Under the pieces are notes generated by a model. It was given only the letters and a program-made list of their open reading frames with translations. It was not told the origin of the DNA and searched no databases. A program made the position numbers and the translations under genes. A DNA stretch of 64,000 nt from an uncultured Sphaerochaeta sp. (GTDB lineage: Bacteria > Spirochaetota > Spirochaetia > Sphaerochaetales > Sphaerochaetaceae), in the NCBI RefSeq assembly GCF_963667405.1, contig NZ_OY763408.1, forward strand, positions 2,131,757-2,195,756, given 5' to 3'. Positions 43,160-52,773 of the stretch are shown piece by piece; position 1 is the stretch's first letter; every line of letters starts with the position of its first letter.

Positions 43160-44173
43160 ATGAAGAAAGCACTGTTTATCCTGTTGATCCTGGTCGTAGC
43201 CCTTATGCCGATCATGGCTCAGGGAACCAAGGAAGCTGCAAGCGAGGACGACTACAAGCTCGTTCTGAGAATGAGTCACGTGTTCGCACCGAACGAACAG
43301 CTCACCAAGTCTCTTGAGATTGTCATCAACAACATCAAGGATCGCACCAATGGAGCCATCGAAATCCAGCACTATCCGCAGAGCCAGCTCGCAGTCTACA
43401 AGGACGGCGTTGAGCAGGTCGCCCGTGGTGCAGACTTCATTTCCGTTGAGGACCCCTCATACCTCGGTGACTATGTAGCCGACTTCAATGCACTGGTAGG
43501 CCCGATGCTCTACAAGAGCTTTGATGAGTATGAGTACATGATCCAGACCGATCTGGTGAAGGGCATGCTGAAGGAACTGGAAGACAAGCACAGAATCAAA
43601 GTCTTGGCTCTCGACTACATCTTTGGTTTCAGGAACATGAAGACCAACAAGCTCATCACCACTCCTGCAGACCTGAAGGGCATGAAGATCCGCACCCCCG
43701 GAAGCCAGCTGTTCATCGACACCATCAACGCAATGGGCGCTACTGCAACCCCGCTTGGGTTTGCTGAAACCCTCTCTGCCGTGCAGCAGGGTGTTGTTGA
43801 CGGGCTTGAAGGAACGATGGATGCATATGGCTCCAACGGCAGCGCTGAAGTAGCAAAGAACATGGCCCTCACCCAGCACTTCCTCGGAACCTGCGGTGTG
43901 TACATCAATGCTGATGTCTTCAACAAGATTCCTGCAAAGTACCAGACCATCATCCAGGAAGAGTTCACCGCTGGTGCCAAGCACATGATCGGCGAGATCT
44001 CCAACAACTATGAAGCCACCAAGGCTCGCCTTGAAGCAAAGGGCAACAAGTTCAATGAAGTTGACAGCGCTGCTTTTGCCAAGACCGTCGATGTGGTGTA
44101 TGCGAACATGAAGGGTGTTACCCCTGGTATCTATCAGATTCTGCAGAACGAACTGGCAAAGATGCCCAAGTAA
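43160..44173 (+). CDS. TRAP transporter solute-binding protein (DctP type)
   Basis: A 337-residue exported protein. Signal peptide ends MPIMAQ, then mature DctP fold with LRMSHVFAPNEQ, IEIQHYPQSQL, the substrate-carboxylate Arg region MKIRTPGSQLF and GVVDGLEGTMDAYGS. It delivers an organic acid to the DctQM channel. AGGAGGAAAG precedes the ATG. First gene of an operon with dctQ, dctM and a GDPD gene; LacI is the probable regulator. Confidence 0.9.
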   Translation: MKKALFILLILVVALMPIMAQGTKEAASEDDYKLVLRMSHVFAPNEQLTKSLEIVINNIKDRTNGAIEIQHYPQSQLAVYKDGVEQVARGADFISVEDPSYLGDYVADFNALVGPMLYKSFDEYEYMIQTDLVKGMLKELEDKHRIKVLALDYIFGFRNMKTNKLITTPADLKGMKIRTPGSQLFIDTINAMGATATPLGFAETLSAVQQGVVDGLEGTMDAYGSNGSAEVAKNMALTQHFLGTCGVYINADVFNKIPAKYQTIIQEEFTAGAKHMIGEISNNYEATKARLEAKGNKFNEVDSAAFAKTVDVVYANMKGVTPGIYQILQNELAKMPK

Positions 44174-44186
44174 GTTTGTTTGTCCT

Positions 44187-44232
44187 GTACAGGCCGAAGA
44201 TGAGGGTGTACAACCCGTTCTTCGGCCTGTAC
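44187..44232 (+). repeat. Intercistronic hairpin between dctP and dctQ
   Basis: A perfect 14-bp inverted repeat (left arm GTACAGGCCGAAGA at 44187-44200, right arm at 44219-44232) encloses an 18-base loop that itself contains GGGT/ACCC. Only a weak T stretch follows. Such hairpins behind binding-protein genes protect the upstream mRNA or partly terminate, giving more binding protein than channel. Confidence 0.7.
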
Positions 44233-44257
44233 CATGTTTTTCAAGGAGAACATACCG

Positions 44258-44746
44258 ATGCCCCAAGCCCTCAAGAAGGTTTTATCCAACTTCGAACTCA
44301 TTCTGGCAAGCACCTGTATCATAGTTACTACCAGTCTTGTCATGCTCAACGTAATCCTGCGTTATTTCTTCAGGACCGGTCTTTATTGGTCTGAAGAGGT
44401 TGCAACCGCCTGCTTTGTATGGTCCGTCTTCATCGGAGCCGCTGCAGGATACAAGCACAAAGCCCATGTCGGGGTTGATATGCTGGTCAATCTTTGTCCC
44501 CCCACCCTCAAGAAGATTGTCACCATCGTTGTCGATCTGATCCTGCTTCTGATCAACGGCTACATCACCTATATTGCCGTCATCTATCTCTCCCTCTCGT
44601 ATAAGAAACCCACCCCTGTATTGGGAATTTCCACCGCCTATATCAGCTCATCCATCCTGGTGAGTTTTGCCCTCATGACCATTTATGCCGTCTATTTCCT
44701 GATACAGGATATACGGACACCCAAGGAAGGAGGTGCCGCATGCTAG
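44258..44746 (+). CDS. TRAP transporter small membrane subunit (DctQ type)
   Basis: A 162-residue, four-helix protein with the DctQ features NVILRYFFRTGLYWSEEVAT and AHVGVDMLV. It joins DctM in the membrane. CAAGGAG precedes ATG 44258, which is preferred to ATG 44234 lying next to the hairpin. It overlaps dctM by 7 bases. Confidence 0.87.
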   Translation: MPQALKKVLSNFELILASTCIIVTTSLVMLNVILRYFFRTGLYWSEEVATACFVWSVFIGAAAGYKHKAHVGVDMLVNLCPPTLKKIVTIVVDLILLLINGYITYIAVIYLSLSYKKPTPVLGISTAYISSSILVSFALMTIYAVYFLIQDIRTPKEGGAAC

Positions 44747-46035
44747 CTTATCTGCCCATTCTGCTGGTCTTCATTCTCTACTTCTCCAGCATCCCCATCG
44801 CCTATGCTCTCTTTGGTTCCTCTCTCTTTTATTTTGCACTCATCGATACCAGCAGCCCGGTTGACCTGATCCTGCAGAAATTCGTGACCAGCACCCAATC
44901 CTTCCCGTTGTTGGCCATCCCCTTCTTTGTCATGGCCGGCTCGATCATGAACTACGCAGGTATCAGCAAGAAGCTGATGCAATTTGCAGACGTGCTTACT
45001 GGTCATATGGCCGGCGGTCTTGCCCAGGTGAACGTTCTTCTGAGCATGCTCATGGGTGGTGTCTCCGGCTCTGCAAATGCTGATGCAGCCATGCAGAGCA
45101 AGATGCTCGTCCCTGAAATGGAAGCTCGCGGCTACGATCGTGCATTTTCCACGGCCATCACGGCAGCCTCCTCTGCGGTCACCCCTGTCATCCCCCCTGG
45201 CATCAACCTCATCATCTATGCCCTGATTGCAAACGTCTCGGTCGGACGCACCTTCATGGCAGGATACCTTCCCGGCCTGTTGATGACGGTCAGCCTGATG
45301 GTGGCGGTAGCCATCATCTCCAAGAAGCGCGGATACCAGCCGGTTCGTGAAAAGAAAGCCAGTACAAAAGAGATTCTGCACCAAGCGTTGGATTCCGTCT
45401 GGGCCCTGCTCTTCCCCTTCGGCATCATCCTTGGCCTGCGTGTCGGCATGTTCACCCCCTCTGAAGCTGGGGCGGTTGCTGTCTTCTACTGCATCATCGT
45501 AGGAAAGTTCATCTACAAGGAACTTGGCAAACAGCACATCATCCCTGTACTCAAGGAGACCGTTTTTGGGACCGCAGGGGTCGTGCTGATCATCGTCTCG
45601 GCCTCGGTCTTCGGCTACTACCTGAACTGGGAACGCATCCCCCAGGCAATGACAAGCCTGCTTCTCGATATCACCCAGAACAAGTACCTGATGCTGATGA
45701 TCATCAACGTCCTCTTCCTGTTCATGGGCATGTTCCTCGAAGGAGGGGCTGCCATGATCATCCTTGCACCGCTGTTGGTGCCGGTGGTGACCAAGCTTGG
45801 TGTCGACCCGGTGCATTTCGGCTTGATCACTATCGTAAACATCATGATCGGTGGACTCACCCCACCCTTCGGCTCGATGATGTTCACCTGTTGCAGCATC
45901 ACCAAGTGTAAGCTGCAGGACTTTGTGAAGGAAGTCATTCCCTTCATCATCGCCCTGCTCATCTCATTGTTGCTCGTGACCTACATACCGGCCATCAGCC
46001 TCATTCTTCCCAACATCCTGTATGGGACGATCTAA
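44740..46035 (+). CDS. TRAP transporter large permease (DctM type)
   Basis: A 431-residue protein with twelve or so helices of the DctM family: PLLAIPFFVMAGSIMNYAG, MGGVSGSANADAAM, PVIPPGINLIIY and GGLTPPFGSMMF. It is the ion-driven translocation subunit. Operon dctP-dctQ-dctM-GDPD. Confidence 0.92.
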   Translation: MLAYLPILLVFILYFSSIPIAYALFGSSLFYFALIDTSSPVDLILQKFVTSTQSFPLLAIPFFVMAGSIMNYAGISKKLMQFADVLTGHMAGGLAQVNVLLSMLMGGVSGSANADAAMQSKMLVPEMEARGYDRAFSTAITAASSAVTPVIPPGINLIIYALIANVSVGRTFMAGYLPGLLMTVSLMVAVAIISKKRGYQPVREKKASTKEILHQALDSVWALLFPFGIILGLRVGMFTPSEAGAVAVFYCIIVGKFIYKELGKQHIIPVLKETVFGTAGVVLIIVSASVFGYYLNWERIPQAMTSLLLDITQNKYLMLMIINVLFLFMGMFLEGGAAMIILAPLLVPVVTKLGVDPVHFGLITIVNIMIGGLTPPFGSMMFTCCSITKCKLQDFVKEVIPFIIALLISLLLVTYIPAISLILPNILYGTI

Positions 46036-46049
46036 CGAAGGAGTCAACT

Positions 46050-46784
46050 ATGCACGTTTTTGCACACAGAGGATATAGCGGCGCGTATCCTGAGAATACC
46101 ATGCTAGCCTTTGAGAAAGCCCTCGAATGCGGCTGTTACGGCATTGAACTGGATGTCCAGCTTACCAAGGATGGAGAGGTGGTGGTCATCCATGACGAGA
46201 TGGTCGACCGTACCACTGACAAGACCGGCCGCGTCTGGGACTACACACTGGCTGAACTGCAGACCTGCAATGCAGGGGCCGGGACAGCGTTTGAAAACCA
46301 GAATCTCACCATTCCTACCTTTGAGGAGTATTGCAGCTGGGTTGCAACCACCGATCTTGTCACCAACATCGAGCTGAAAACCAGCATCATCTACTATCCT
46401 GAGATAGAAGAGAAAACCTGGGAGATCATCAAGCGTCACAAGCTGGAAGAGAAGGTTCTCTTTTCTTCGTTCAACCACCTTTCGCTTGCCGCCATCAAGG
46501 CACTTGCTCCTGGAGTACCCTGTGGGGCCTTGGTGCCCGAGTCCGGGCTGGTGAACGCGGGCTACTGCGCAAGCAAATTTGGATTTGAGTGCTATCATCC
46601 GGCCTACTGCACCATCGATGCGGCATCTGTGGCCGAATGCCATGAATACAACATCCAGGTGAATGTCTGGACGGTGAACAGCATGGATGCATTGGAGAAC
46701 TGTTATGCATGGGGTTGTGACGGTGTATTCACCAACTATCCTGCGGTCTGCAAGGCGTACATAGAAGCAAAACAAGCCAACTGA
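46050..46784 (+). CDS. Glycerophosphodiester phosphodiesterase
   Basis: A 244-residue GDPD-family TIM barrel. The active-site motifs HRGYSGAYPENTMLAF and IELDVQLTKDGEVVVIHDE (shortened: ELDVQLTKDGEVVVIHDE) are intact, giving the His/Glu/Asp metal site. It hydrolyses glycerophosphodiesters to glycerol-3-phosphate and an alcohol. There is no signal peptide, so it acts in the cytoplasm. Its position last in a TRAP operon suggests the imported compound, or its product, is a phosphodiester. Stop is followed by a terminator. Confidence 0.88.
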   Translation: MHVFAHRGYSGAYPENTMLAFEKALECGCYGIELDVQLTKDGEVVVIHDEMVDRTTDKTGRVWDYTLAELQTCNAGAGTAFENQNLTIPTFEEYCSWVATTDLVTNIELKTSIIYYPEIEEKTWEIIKRHKLEEKVLFSSFNHLSLAAIKALAPGVPCGALVPESGLVNAGYCASKFGFECYHPAYCTIDAASVAECHEYNIQVNVWTVNSMDALENCYAWGCDGVFTNYPAVCKAYIEAKQAN

Positions 46785-46797
46785 CCATAAAACCTTG

Positions 46798-46829
46798 AGG
46801 GGTTGCCGACTCGGCAACCCCTTCTTTTT
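46798..46829 (+). terminator. Terminator of the TRAP-GDPD operon
   Basis: AGGGGTTGCC and GGCAACCCCT arms (46798-46822) form a strong stem followed by TTCTTTTT. Confidence 0.8.
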
Positions 46830-46901
46830 CATCGCTTCCTCACACTTGTCGGTGGACAAGGCTTCTCTGGCTGGAGTATATTTTAAACAGAGAGGAAACG
46901 A

Positions 46902-48074
46902 GTGTCCAAAAAACCGCTGTTTATCCGCCTCGCCCAGCCTACCTACGGTGCATACCTTTTGCGCCATCATCATATCCAAGCCGTTGGCATGGAACAGCTT
47001 TCCCATCTTGCCCCCCCGTTCTTGGTCATGGGCAACCATGTTCATACCTTCGATCCCTTTTTCGTTTCCTCTGCCTCGCCGATCCATATCCGTTGGGTGG
47101 CCGGTGCTTACCTGTTCAAGATGCGTGGGCTCAGGCCCCTGATGGAACGTTGGATCCAAGCCATTTCCAAACAACAAGGACGCAGCGACCTGTACACCAT
47201 CAGGACCATCTCAGAAGCCCTGAAACAAGGCGATGTGGTGGGGCTTTTCCCTGAAGGAACCCGCAGTTGGGATGGGGAGCCGGTAGGCTTCGACATGGCC
47301 ATTGCCAAGCTCGTGAAAATCTTCAAGGTGCCCATTGTCCTGCTCAATCTTGAGGGTTTTTATGGGCTGAGACCCCGCTGGGCACGAAAGCGCAGGAAAG
47401 GAACGGGAACCATCAGGGTGGTTGAGATTCTCTCAGCTGAAGATCTCGGCAAGCTCTCTGTAGAAGAGCTTTATGATCATCTTACCAAGGTACTCGGCCA
47501 CTCAAACCGGGAATATCAGAAGGAAAATCCTTCGACGTATCAGGGAAACAGGCTGGCCGAGGGCCTTGAGCAGTTGCTCTATCTCTGTCCCGACTGTCAC
47601 CACGTCAGCACCCTTGCAAGCAAAGCAAACACCATTACCTGCACCTCCTGCTCCTATGAGGCAACCCTTGATGCCTTCGATCAGCTTCACATCCACAAAG
47701 GCGAGCATGTATTTGCGGATGTTGCAGCGTGGCACGCATGGGAGAAGAAAATCATCACCAGCGAACAAGGAACAGACTTGGTGTATCCGGAAGATCAGGG
47801 AGTGCTCTTCCAGAAAGGGGAAGAGAGGCACCTCCGCACGCTCTCCAAGCATTTCACCCTCCATATGGAGGCAGAAGGTTTTACCCTGAAGACAAAAGAG
47901 GGTCAGACCTATCAGTTTGCTTTCCCAGATATAGGATCCATGATCATCAACGCAAAGAATACCGTAGAATTTTTCCACAACCAGCAACTCTACCGCATTC
48001 GCATCCAACAACGGGGCTCCATTCTCAAGTATGTGGAACGCTACCAAGCACTCCAAAAGGGAGAAACAGTATGA
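46902..48074 (+). CDS. PlsC-family acyltransferase with C-terminal zinc ribbon
   Basis: A 390-residue protein. The N-terminal half is a PlsC acyltransferase with NHVHTFD (catalytic His46 and Asp51) and LFPEGTRSWDG. The middle carries CPDC and CTSC pairs (about residues 229-252), a zinc ribbon not usual in PlsC, and the C-terminal ~140 residues are a PH-like or GRAM-like beta domain ending in an ILKYVERYQAL helix. It probably acylates lysophospholipid or a related acceptor. The start is GTG at 46902 after GAGGAAAC. It overlaps the symporter gene by ATGA. Confidence 0.72.
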   Translation: MSKKPLFIRLAQPTYGAYLLRHHHIQAVGMEQLSHLAPPFLVMGNHVHTFDPFFVSSASPIHIRWVAGAYLFKMRGLRPLMERWIQAISKQQGRSDLYTIRTISEALKQGDVVGLFPEGTRSWDGEPVGFDMAIAKLVKIFKVPIVLLNLEGFYGLRPRWARKRRKGTGTIRVVEILSAEDLGKLSVEELYDHLTKVLGHSNREYQKENPSTYQGNRLAEGLEQLLYLCPDCHHVSTLASKANTITCTSCSYEATLDAFDQLHIHKGEHVFADVAAWHAWEKKIITSEQGTDLVYPEDQGVLFQKGEERHLRTLSKHFTLHMEAEGFTLKTKEGQTYQFAFPDIGSMIINAKNTVEFFHNQQLYRIRIQQRGSILKYVERYQALQKGETV

Positions 48075-49488
48075 ACTGGAATTTTTTCTATCATATCGGG
48101 ATCATTTCGCTCTCACTTCTGCTTGCAGCCTTGTTGCGTGCACGAATCCGGTTCTTCCAACGATATCTCATCCCTTCTCCGATCATCAGCGGCATCCTGC
48201 TCTTGGTCTTCTACAACTTCATTGCCCCTTTCTTCGGCCTGAAGAACGACTTTCTTGGTGAGATTGTCTATCACCTGCTCAATATCAGCTTCATTGCCAT
48301 GCTCCTGCGGGTGACCCCGAAACAGAAGAAAGATGGAAAAGGACGCAGAACCCTCGCAGCCAATGTGACTGCAGTGATGGGACAGTACGGCCTGCAGTGC
48401 TTCTTCGGTTTGCTGTTCACTGCCATCATGATTGCCACCTTCAAACCAGATCTCTTCCCTGCCTTCGGTTTCACCCTACCGCTTGGATTTGACTTGGACC
48501 CGGTCAGGCATACTCCATCGGCATCGGCTGGGAGAAGATGGGCTTCCGCGGAGGCTCTTCGGTAGGACTCACCATGGCCGCCATCGGCTTTCTCATCGGT
48601 TCCTTCGGAGGAGTCGTGTTGATCAACCAAGGGTTGAAACGAGGATGGATCGGCAAGGAGAGTGCACAGCGCATCAATGACAGAAGCGTACGCACTGGGT
48701 TCTTCAGCCGTCTTGATACCGAGCGCCCGATAGGTTCCTATCTCTCCACCGACGGGGAGTCGTTGGACTCGCTCACCTACCATGTAGCCCTCGTGATGGC
48801 CACCTATCTGATCAGCTGGGCCTTTCTCAGCGGCCTTACGGTGCTGCTCAACCTCATAGGTCCCTTGGGTTCTGATCTGGCGGAAAGCCTCTGGGGTATC
48901 AACTTTGTCTTCAGCTCCTTCTGTGCCATTGGGGTAAAGCTCATCATGCGTGCATTCAAGGTGGAAACCACTATCGACAATGCTACCTGCAACCGCCTCA
49001 GCGGACTTTCGGTTGACCTGACCGTTGCCTCATCGCTTGGGGCCATCTCCTTGGTCTCAATCCAGGGCTACTGGATCCCCATTCTCATCCTCACCCTGCT
49101 CGGTATGTTCATCACCTTGGTCATCCTGCCTTGGTACTGCTCACGCATCTACGACGACCACCAGTTCTTCAGGATGCTGGTCATCTACGGAACTGCCACC
49201 GGAACACTTCCCACGGGACTGGCCTTGCTCAGGGTGGTCGACAAGGAGTTCGAGACCCCTGTCGCCACCGACTATCTCTACTCGGTGGGTATTGTCTTCA
49301 TCTTGGCCATCCCCATCATCCTCAGCGTCAACCTGCCGGCTTTCAGCGTAACCCACAACAATCCCATACTCTTCACCTTTGCCATACTGATCAGCGCCTT
49401 CTATATGCTTGCCTCTTTTGTCTCTTACCTGCTCATTGCAAAGAAGCGTTCCTTCGCCAAGGCAGGAACACTGTTCTATACTGAGTAG
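48071..49488 (+). pseudogene. GltS-like sodium:glutamate symporter, split by a frameshift
   Basis: Two frames together form one ~472-residue GltS-family protein. The first runs from ATG 48071 with LIPSPIISGILLLVFYN to PLGFDL near 48500; the second resumes with QAYSIGIGWEKMGFRGGSS and continues to 49488. Adding one G in the run at about 48499-48501 (TTGGACCC to TTGGGACCC) restores GPGQAYSIG, the expected Gly-rich motif. Everything else is well conserved, so this may be a sequencing error and not a true pseudogene. Overlaps the plsC stop. Confidence 0.8.
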
Positions 49489-49632
49489 CAAGCACCATCA
49501 ATGCAGGAACGGAAAGCTCTGGGTGTCCCCTAAAAGCACACGCAGAGCTACTTTATGTTCCTTCGATACTTTCTTTCTTTTTTGCTGTGTTTCCACTACA
49601 ATACCAAACAGTTCACAGCAAGGATGTCATGC

Positions 49633-51276
49633 ATGAAAAGACTGGTTCTCCTCGTAGCAACATTGCTCATTTGTGTCTCTCTCGCTGCCCAGAGTTCCCC
49701 CTCATCACGTATGATACCCCTCTCATCCCCTCTCTACGGACAAGTCGATACTCTTTACCGGCTTGCAGGGCTTGCCCTCCCCTCTGCATCCCGTCCCTGG
49801 AGCACCCAGGAAGCGAGACAGATCCTTTCCACCATTACCGAACTATCCGAGTATCAGGATCTGGCAAAAAAAGCTTGGCAGAACATCGAAGAGACCGAAC
49901 TCAAACAAATCTCCCCCACCTTCGGATACCTGCTCTCCACCACCGTGAATCTGGAGGGATATGCCCATACCAATCCCACTCAGTTCAAGACACCCTCCGA
50001 CTGGCTCTACAGTGTCGATGAACGAAAGCCGCTCTTCCGCTTCACCATGGAGATGGATTTCTCCGACCGTCTCTACTTTTCCACCTCCGTTGACATCGGA
50101 GTCTCCTCACAACGTGATGGAGACACAACAATAACTCCAGCTCCTATTGGAGCATTCGATGGAACTGTTACCCTACTGGATACAACCTACCGCTACCAGC
50201 AATACCTCCTGCCCAATATTCCCCTATCGGGTTCAGACAACATGCTCGCCGACTGGCCACGCGAATCGCAACTCTCGTTGGCAGGAGACTGGTGGTCTCT
50301 TACCACGGGAAGGGGTGCACTGAGCTGGGGAAGCGGACAGAGCGGAAATCTGGTGCTGGGTAGCCATATCACCAACCACAACCACCTCAAGGCAAGCTTT
50401 TTCGCCGAACAAGCAAAACTGGAATTTCTGTACCTCTTTCTTCCCAATTCGACGGGAGAAACAGAACAACGCATCTTTCTCGGCCATCGTCTGGAAGCCC
50501 AACCCGCCTCTTGGGCAAGAATTGCGATCACCGAGAATGTGATGTATGAGGGAAGCTCCCTCATCCTGGCCTACCTCGACCCCACCTACATCTACCACAA
50601 CCTCTATGATTCGGATCACCTCAACGCCATTGCCAGTCTGGAAGCGGATATCGCCATCCTCCCGGCCCTCTCCCTGCATGGCCAGTTTGCCCTGGACCAG
50701 TTCCAGCTGCCCAATGAGACCTCCACCATTGCCAACGCAATGGCAGGTTTGGTCAACCTCTCCTACAGTTGGGAACAGAAGGGGTTCTGGACAGCAAGTG
50801 CAGAATTTGCAGCCACCGACCCCACCATGTACCGCAGGGAAGGGATCGACTTCCTGGTGGCACGGGGCCTGCACAACAACGGCAATCCGGTGCTCATCGA
50901 CTATCTGGGCTACCAATATGGTTCGGACAGCCAAGTCTTTGCCCTCTCCCTAGCCTATGACAACCTGGCCAACCTGAAATTGTTGCTCAGCACCACCTTG
51001 CACCGGCAGGGTGAGGTTACCTACTTGACCAGTCATAGTAGCGGTGGTAATACCCAAGAACCGGATATCAAAGGCCCCAGCCCTAGTGGAACACAGGTCA
51101 AGGAGACTCTGGTGATAAGCCTCAAAGGCACCTATACCCCCTCCTGGAAAGAGAATCTCTCTTTTAATGGTCAGGTCGATTGGATCGGTAAGCGCACCTA
51201 TACCAAGGCCACCAAGGCAGGCTCTGACCATCAGAGCGATTTCCAGCTCAGTCTGGGATGCTCGCTTACGTTCTAA
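49633..51276 (+). CDS. Wzi-like outer-membrane beta-barrel protein
   Basis: A 547-residue exported protein. The signal peptide ends VSLAAQ; the mature start (MIPLSSPLYGQVDTLYRL, RPWSTQEARQIL) matches the N-terminal helical part of Wzi/capsule-assembly-type porins, followed by about 400 residues of alternating amphipathic strands and a final aromatic GCSLTF typical of outer-membrane barrels. AAGGA favours ATG 49633 over 49624. Possible role: surface polysaccharide attachment or a porin. It overlaps the convergent MarR gene by 11 bases. Confidence 0.6.
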   Translation: MKRLVLLVATLLICVSLAAQSSPSSRMIPLSSPLYGQVDTLYRLAGLALPSASRPWSTQEARQILSTITELSEYQDLAKKAWQNIEETELKQISPTFGYLLSTTVNLEGYAHTNPTQFKTPSDWLYSVDERKPLFRFTMEMDFSDRLYFSTSVDIGVSSQRDGDTTITPAPIGAFDGTVTLLDTTYRYQQYLLPNIPLSGSDNMLADWPRESQLSLAGDWWSLTTGRGALSWGSGQSGNLVLGSHITNHNHLKASFFAEQAKLEFLYLFLPNSTGETEQRIFLGHRLEAQPASWARIAITENVMYEGSSLILAYLDPTYIYHNLYDSDHLNAIASLEADIAILPALSLHGQFALDQFQLPNETSTIANAMAGLVNLSYSWEQKGFWTASAEFAATDPTMYRREGIDFLVARGLHNNGNPVLIDYLGYQYGSDSQVFALSLAYDNLANLKLLLSTTLHRQGEVTYLTSHSSGGNTQEPDIKGPSPSGTQVKETLVISLKGTYTPSWKENLSFNGQVDWIGKRTYTKATKAGSDHQSDFQLSLGCSLTF

Positions 51277-51706
51277 GGGAAATGAGTGCCTTGTCCAAGA
51301 GCCTGAGCAGGGTGTAGAGATCGGCTTCCTGCAAAGCTCCGCTGTGTTGCAGGCACGCAAGGAGCTGCCCATCGAGGGTTCTGGCCGGGATGCGTGCTTG
51401 CTTGCCCTTCTCGGTGAGAAACACGCAGGCAGAGCGTGCATCCGCTGGATTCTCCTTTCTTAGGATGAAGTGTTTCTTCTCCAATCCTACTACCAGAGCT
51501 GTGATGGGAAGGCCCTCCTTTCCCAATCGTTTGGCCAACTGCTTGGAGGCAAGCCCATCCTCCTTCCAGAGAATCTGGAGTGCCTGGTATTCAGCAAGCG
51601 TCAGATCATAGGGCTCCAGAAGAGCCGAAAACGCAGCCTGCATCTGTGCATTGCAGGAGCTGAGTGTAGTGAGCAACTGCTCACCAAGGTTCTTGTCAGT
51701 GTACAT
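51266..51706 (-). CDS. MarR-family regulator
   Basis: A 146-residue winged-helix repressor. LTLAEYQALQILWKEDGLASKQLAKRLG (shown here by its ends LTLAEYQALQIL and SKQLAKRLG) is the recognition region and ADARSACVFLTEKGKQ the wing. It is divergent from the ABC sugar importer, whose control region carries a palindrome. ATG 51706 is chosen as it gives the normal family length; GGAAG precedes it. Confidence 0.85.
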   Translation of the reverse strand: MYTDKNLGEQLLTTLSSCNAQMQAAFSALLEPYDLTLAEYQALQILWKEDGLASKQLAKRLGKEGLPITALVVGLEKKHFILRKENPADARSACVFLTEKGKQARIPARTLDGQLLACLQHSGALQEADLYTLLRLLDKALISLRT

Positions 51707-51800
51707 GCTTCCATGGTGGCCAATGCACGACCAAAAAGCAAGCACCAGAAACCTTCCTTTGCAAAACGCAACGTAAGGTTTGTGGAAGAAAAAGCTGACG

Positions 51801-51812
51801 TAAGCATGCTTA
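51801..51812. promoter_or_regulatory. Palindromic operator candidate for MarR
   Basis: A perfect 12-base palindrome TAAGCATGCTTA, extendable by ACG/CGT flanks, lies between the MarR gene and the ABC importer operon, a typical place and size for a MarR site. Confidence 0.5.
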
Positions 51813-51906
51813 ACGTTAGATATTTCTTTCCTAATACAGAAATTAGCCTCTGTTTCGCTTGCCCTTTGCAACCCAAAGGCGTTAGTATCTGACCGGACCA
51901 ACCCTC

Positions 51907-52773
51907 ATGAAGATACAAAGAAACTGGAAAGCCAAACCCTACCTACTTGTTCTTCCCGCCCTGCTCTTGGCAGTGGTGTTCGCCTATCGTCCCTTCGTCA
52001 TCACCATTCTGAATAGTTTCCACACAGTCAATTTGGGGGGTATTCGCATGCAGTTCGTAGGAGTGGAGAATTACCACCGCCTCTTTGGAAGTGATTCCTT
52101 CCAGGCCAGCCTTTCCAACACCCTGCGCTTCACCCTCTTTTTTGTGCCCACCAATATCATCATCTGCCTCTCTGCCGCCTTACTTTCCAACAGGGAGGGA
52201 AAGCTTGCAACCCTCAACCAGATCTTCTTCTTTCTTCCCATGGCAGTGGGGCTGTCCAGCGCGATGATGATCTTCAAGATGATGTTCAATCCCTCCATCG
52301 GAATCATCAACCAGCTGTTCACCACCGATATCCAGTGGTTCAACGAACCAAAGGCAGCGATGGCACTGCTGGTCATCGCAGGCGTGTACCTGGACATCGG
52401 CTTCAACTTCCTGTTGCTCTCGGCAGCTCTTCGCAATGTCCCCAAGGAACTGGTCGAGGTGGCAACCCTTGAAGGTGCGGGAGCAATGGGGCTGTTTCGG
52501 TATCTCCAATTGCCCCTCATTGCACCAACACTCGTCTTTGTCCTGATGACCAACATCAAGGATGCCATGCTCATCTCTTCCCCAGTGCTTATTCTCACAG
52601 AAGGAGGCCCCTTCCGTTCAACCCAGACCCTGGTCTACCAGATGTATCTGGAGGGGTTCAAGAGTGGAAACTATGCCATGGGTTCAGCCATCGCTACCGT
52701 TGTGTTTTTGCTTACCTTCACCATCCTGCTCTCCTTGTTGCACCTCGAGCGGAGGAGGGTCTACTACCAATGA
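51907..52773 (+). CDS. ABC sugar importer permease (MalF/UgpA type)
   Basis: A 288-residue permease with six helices and the EAA loop ELVEVATLEGAGAMGLFRYL. It pairs with the next gene product to form the channel. The operon has no ATPase gene; such importers often share a common MsiK/UgpC-like ATPase encoded elsewhere. Confidence 0.88.
   Translation: MKIQRNWKAKPYLLVLPALLLAVVFAYRPFVITILNSFHTVNLGGIRMQFVGVENYHRLFGSDSFQASLSNTLRFTLFFVPTNIIICLSAALLSNREGKLATLNQIFFFLPMAVGLSSAMMIFKMMFNPSIGIINQLFTTDIQWFNEPKAAMALLVIAGVYLDIGFNFLLLSAALRNVPKELVEVATLEGAGAMGLFRYLQLPLIAPTLVFVLMTNIKDAMLISSPVLILTEGGPFRSTQTLVYQMYLEGFKSGNYAMGSAIATVVFLLTFTILLSLLHLERRRVYYQ

Noticed and set aside
44743-47177. Two 357-residue antisense frames over dctM and GDPD
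   Set aside because: Both are mirror frames of clearly conserved genes with skewed, His- and Asp-rich composition.
48495-48505. Programmed ribosomal frameshifting in the GltS-like gene
   Set aside because: No slippery heptamer or downstream stem was seen, and family members need no frameshift. A missing base is simpler.
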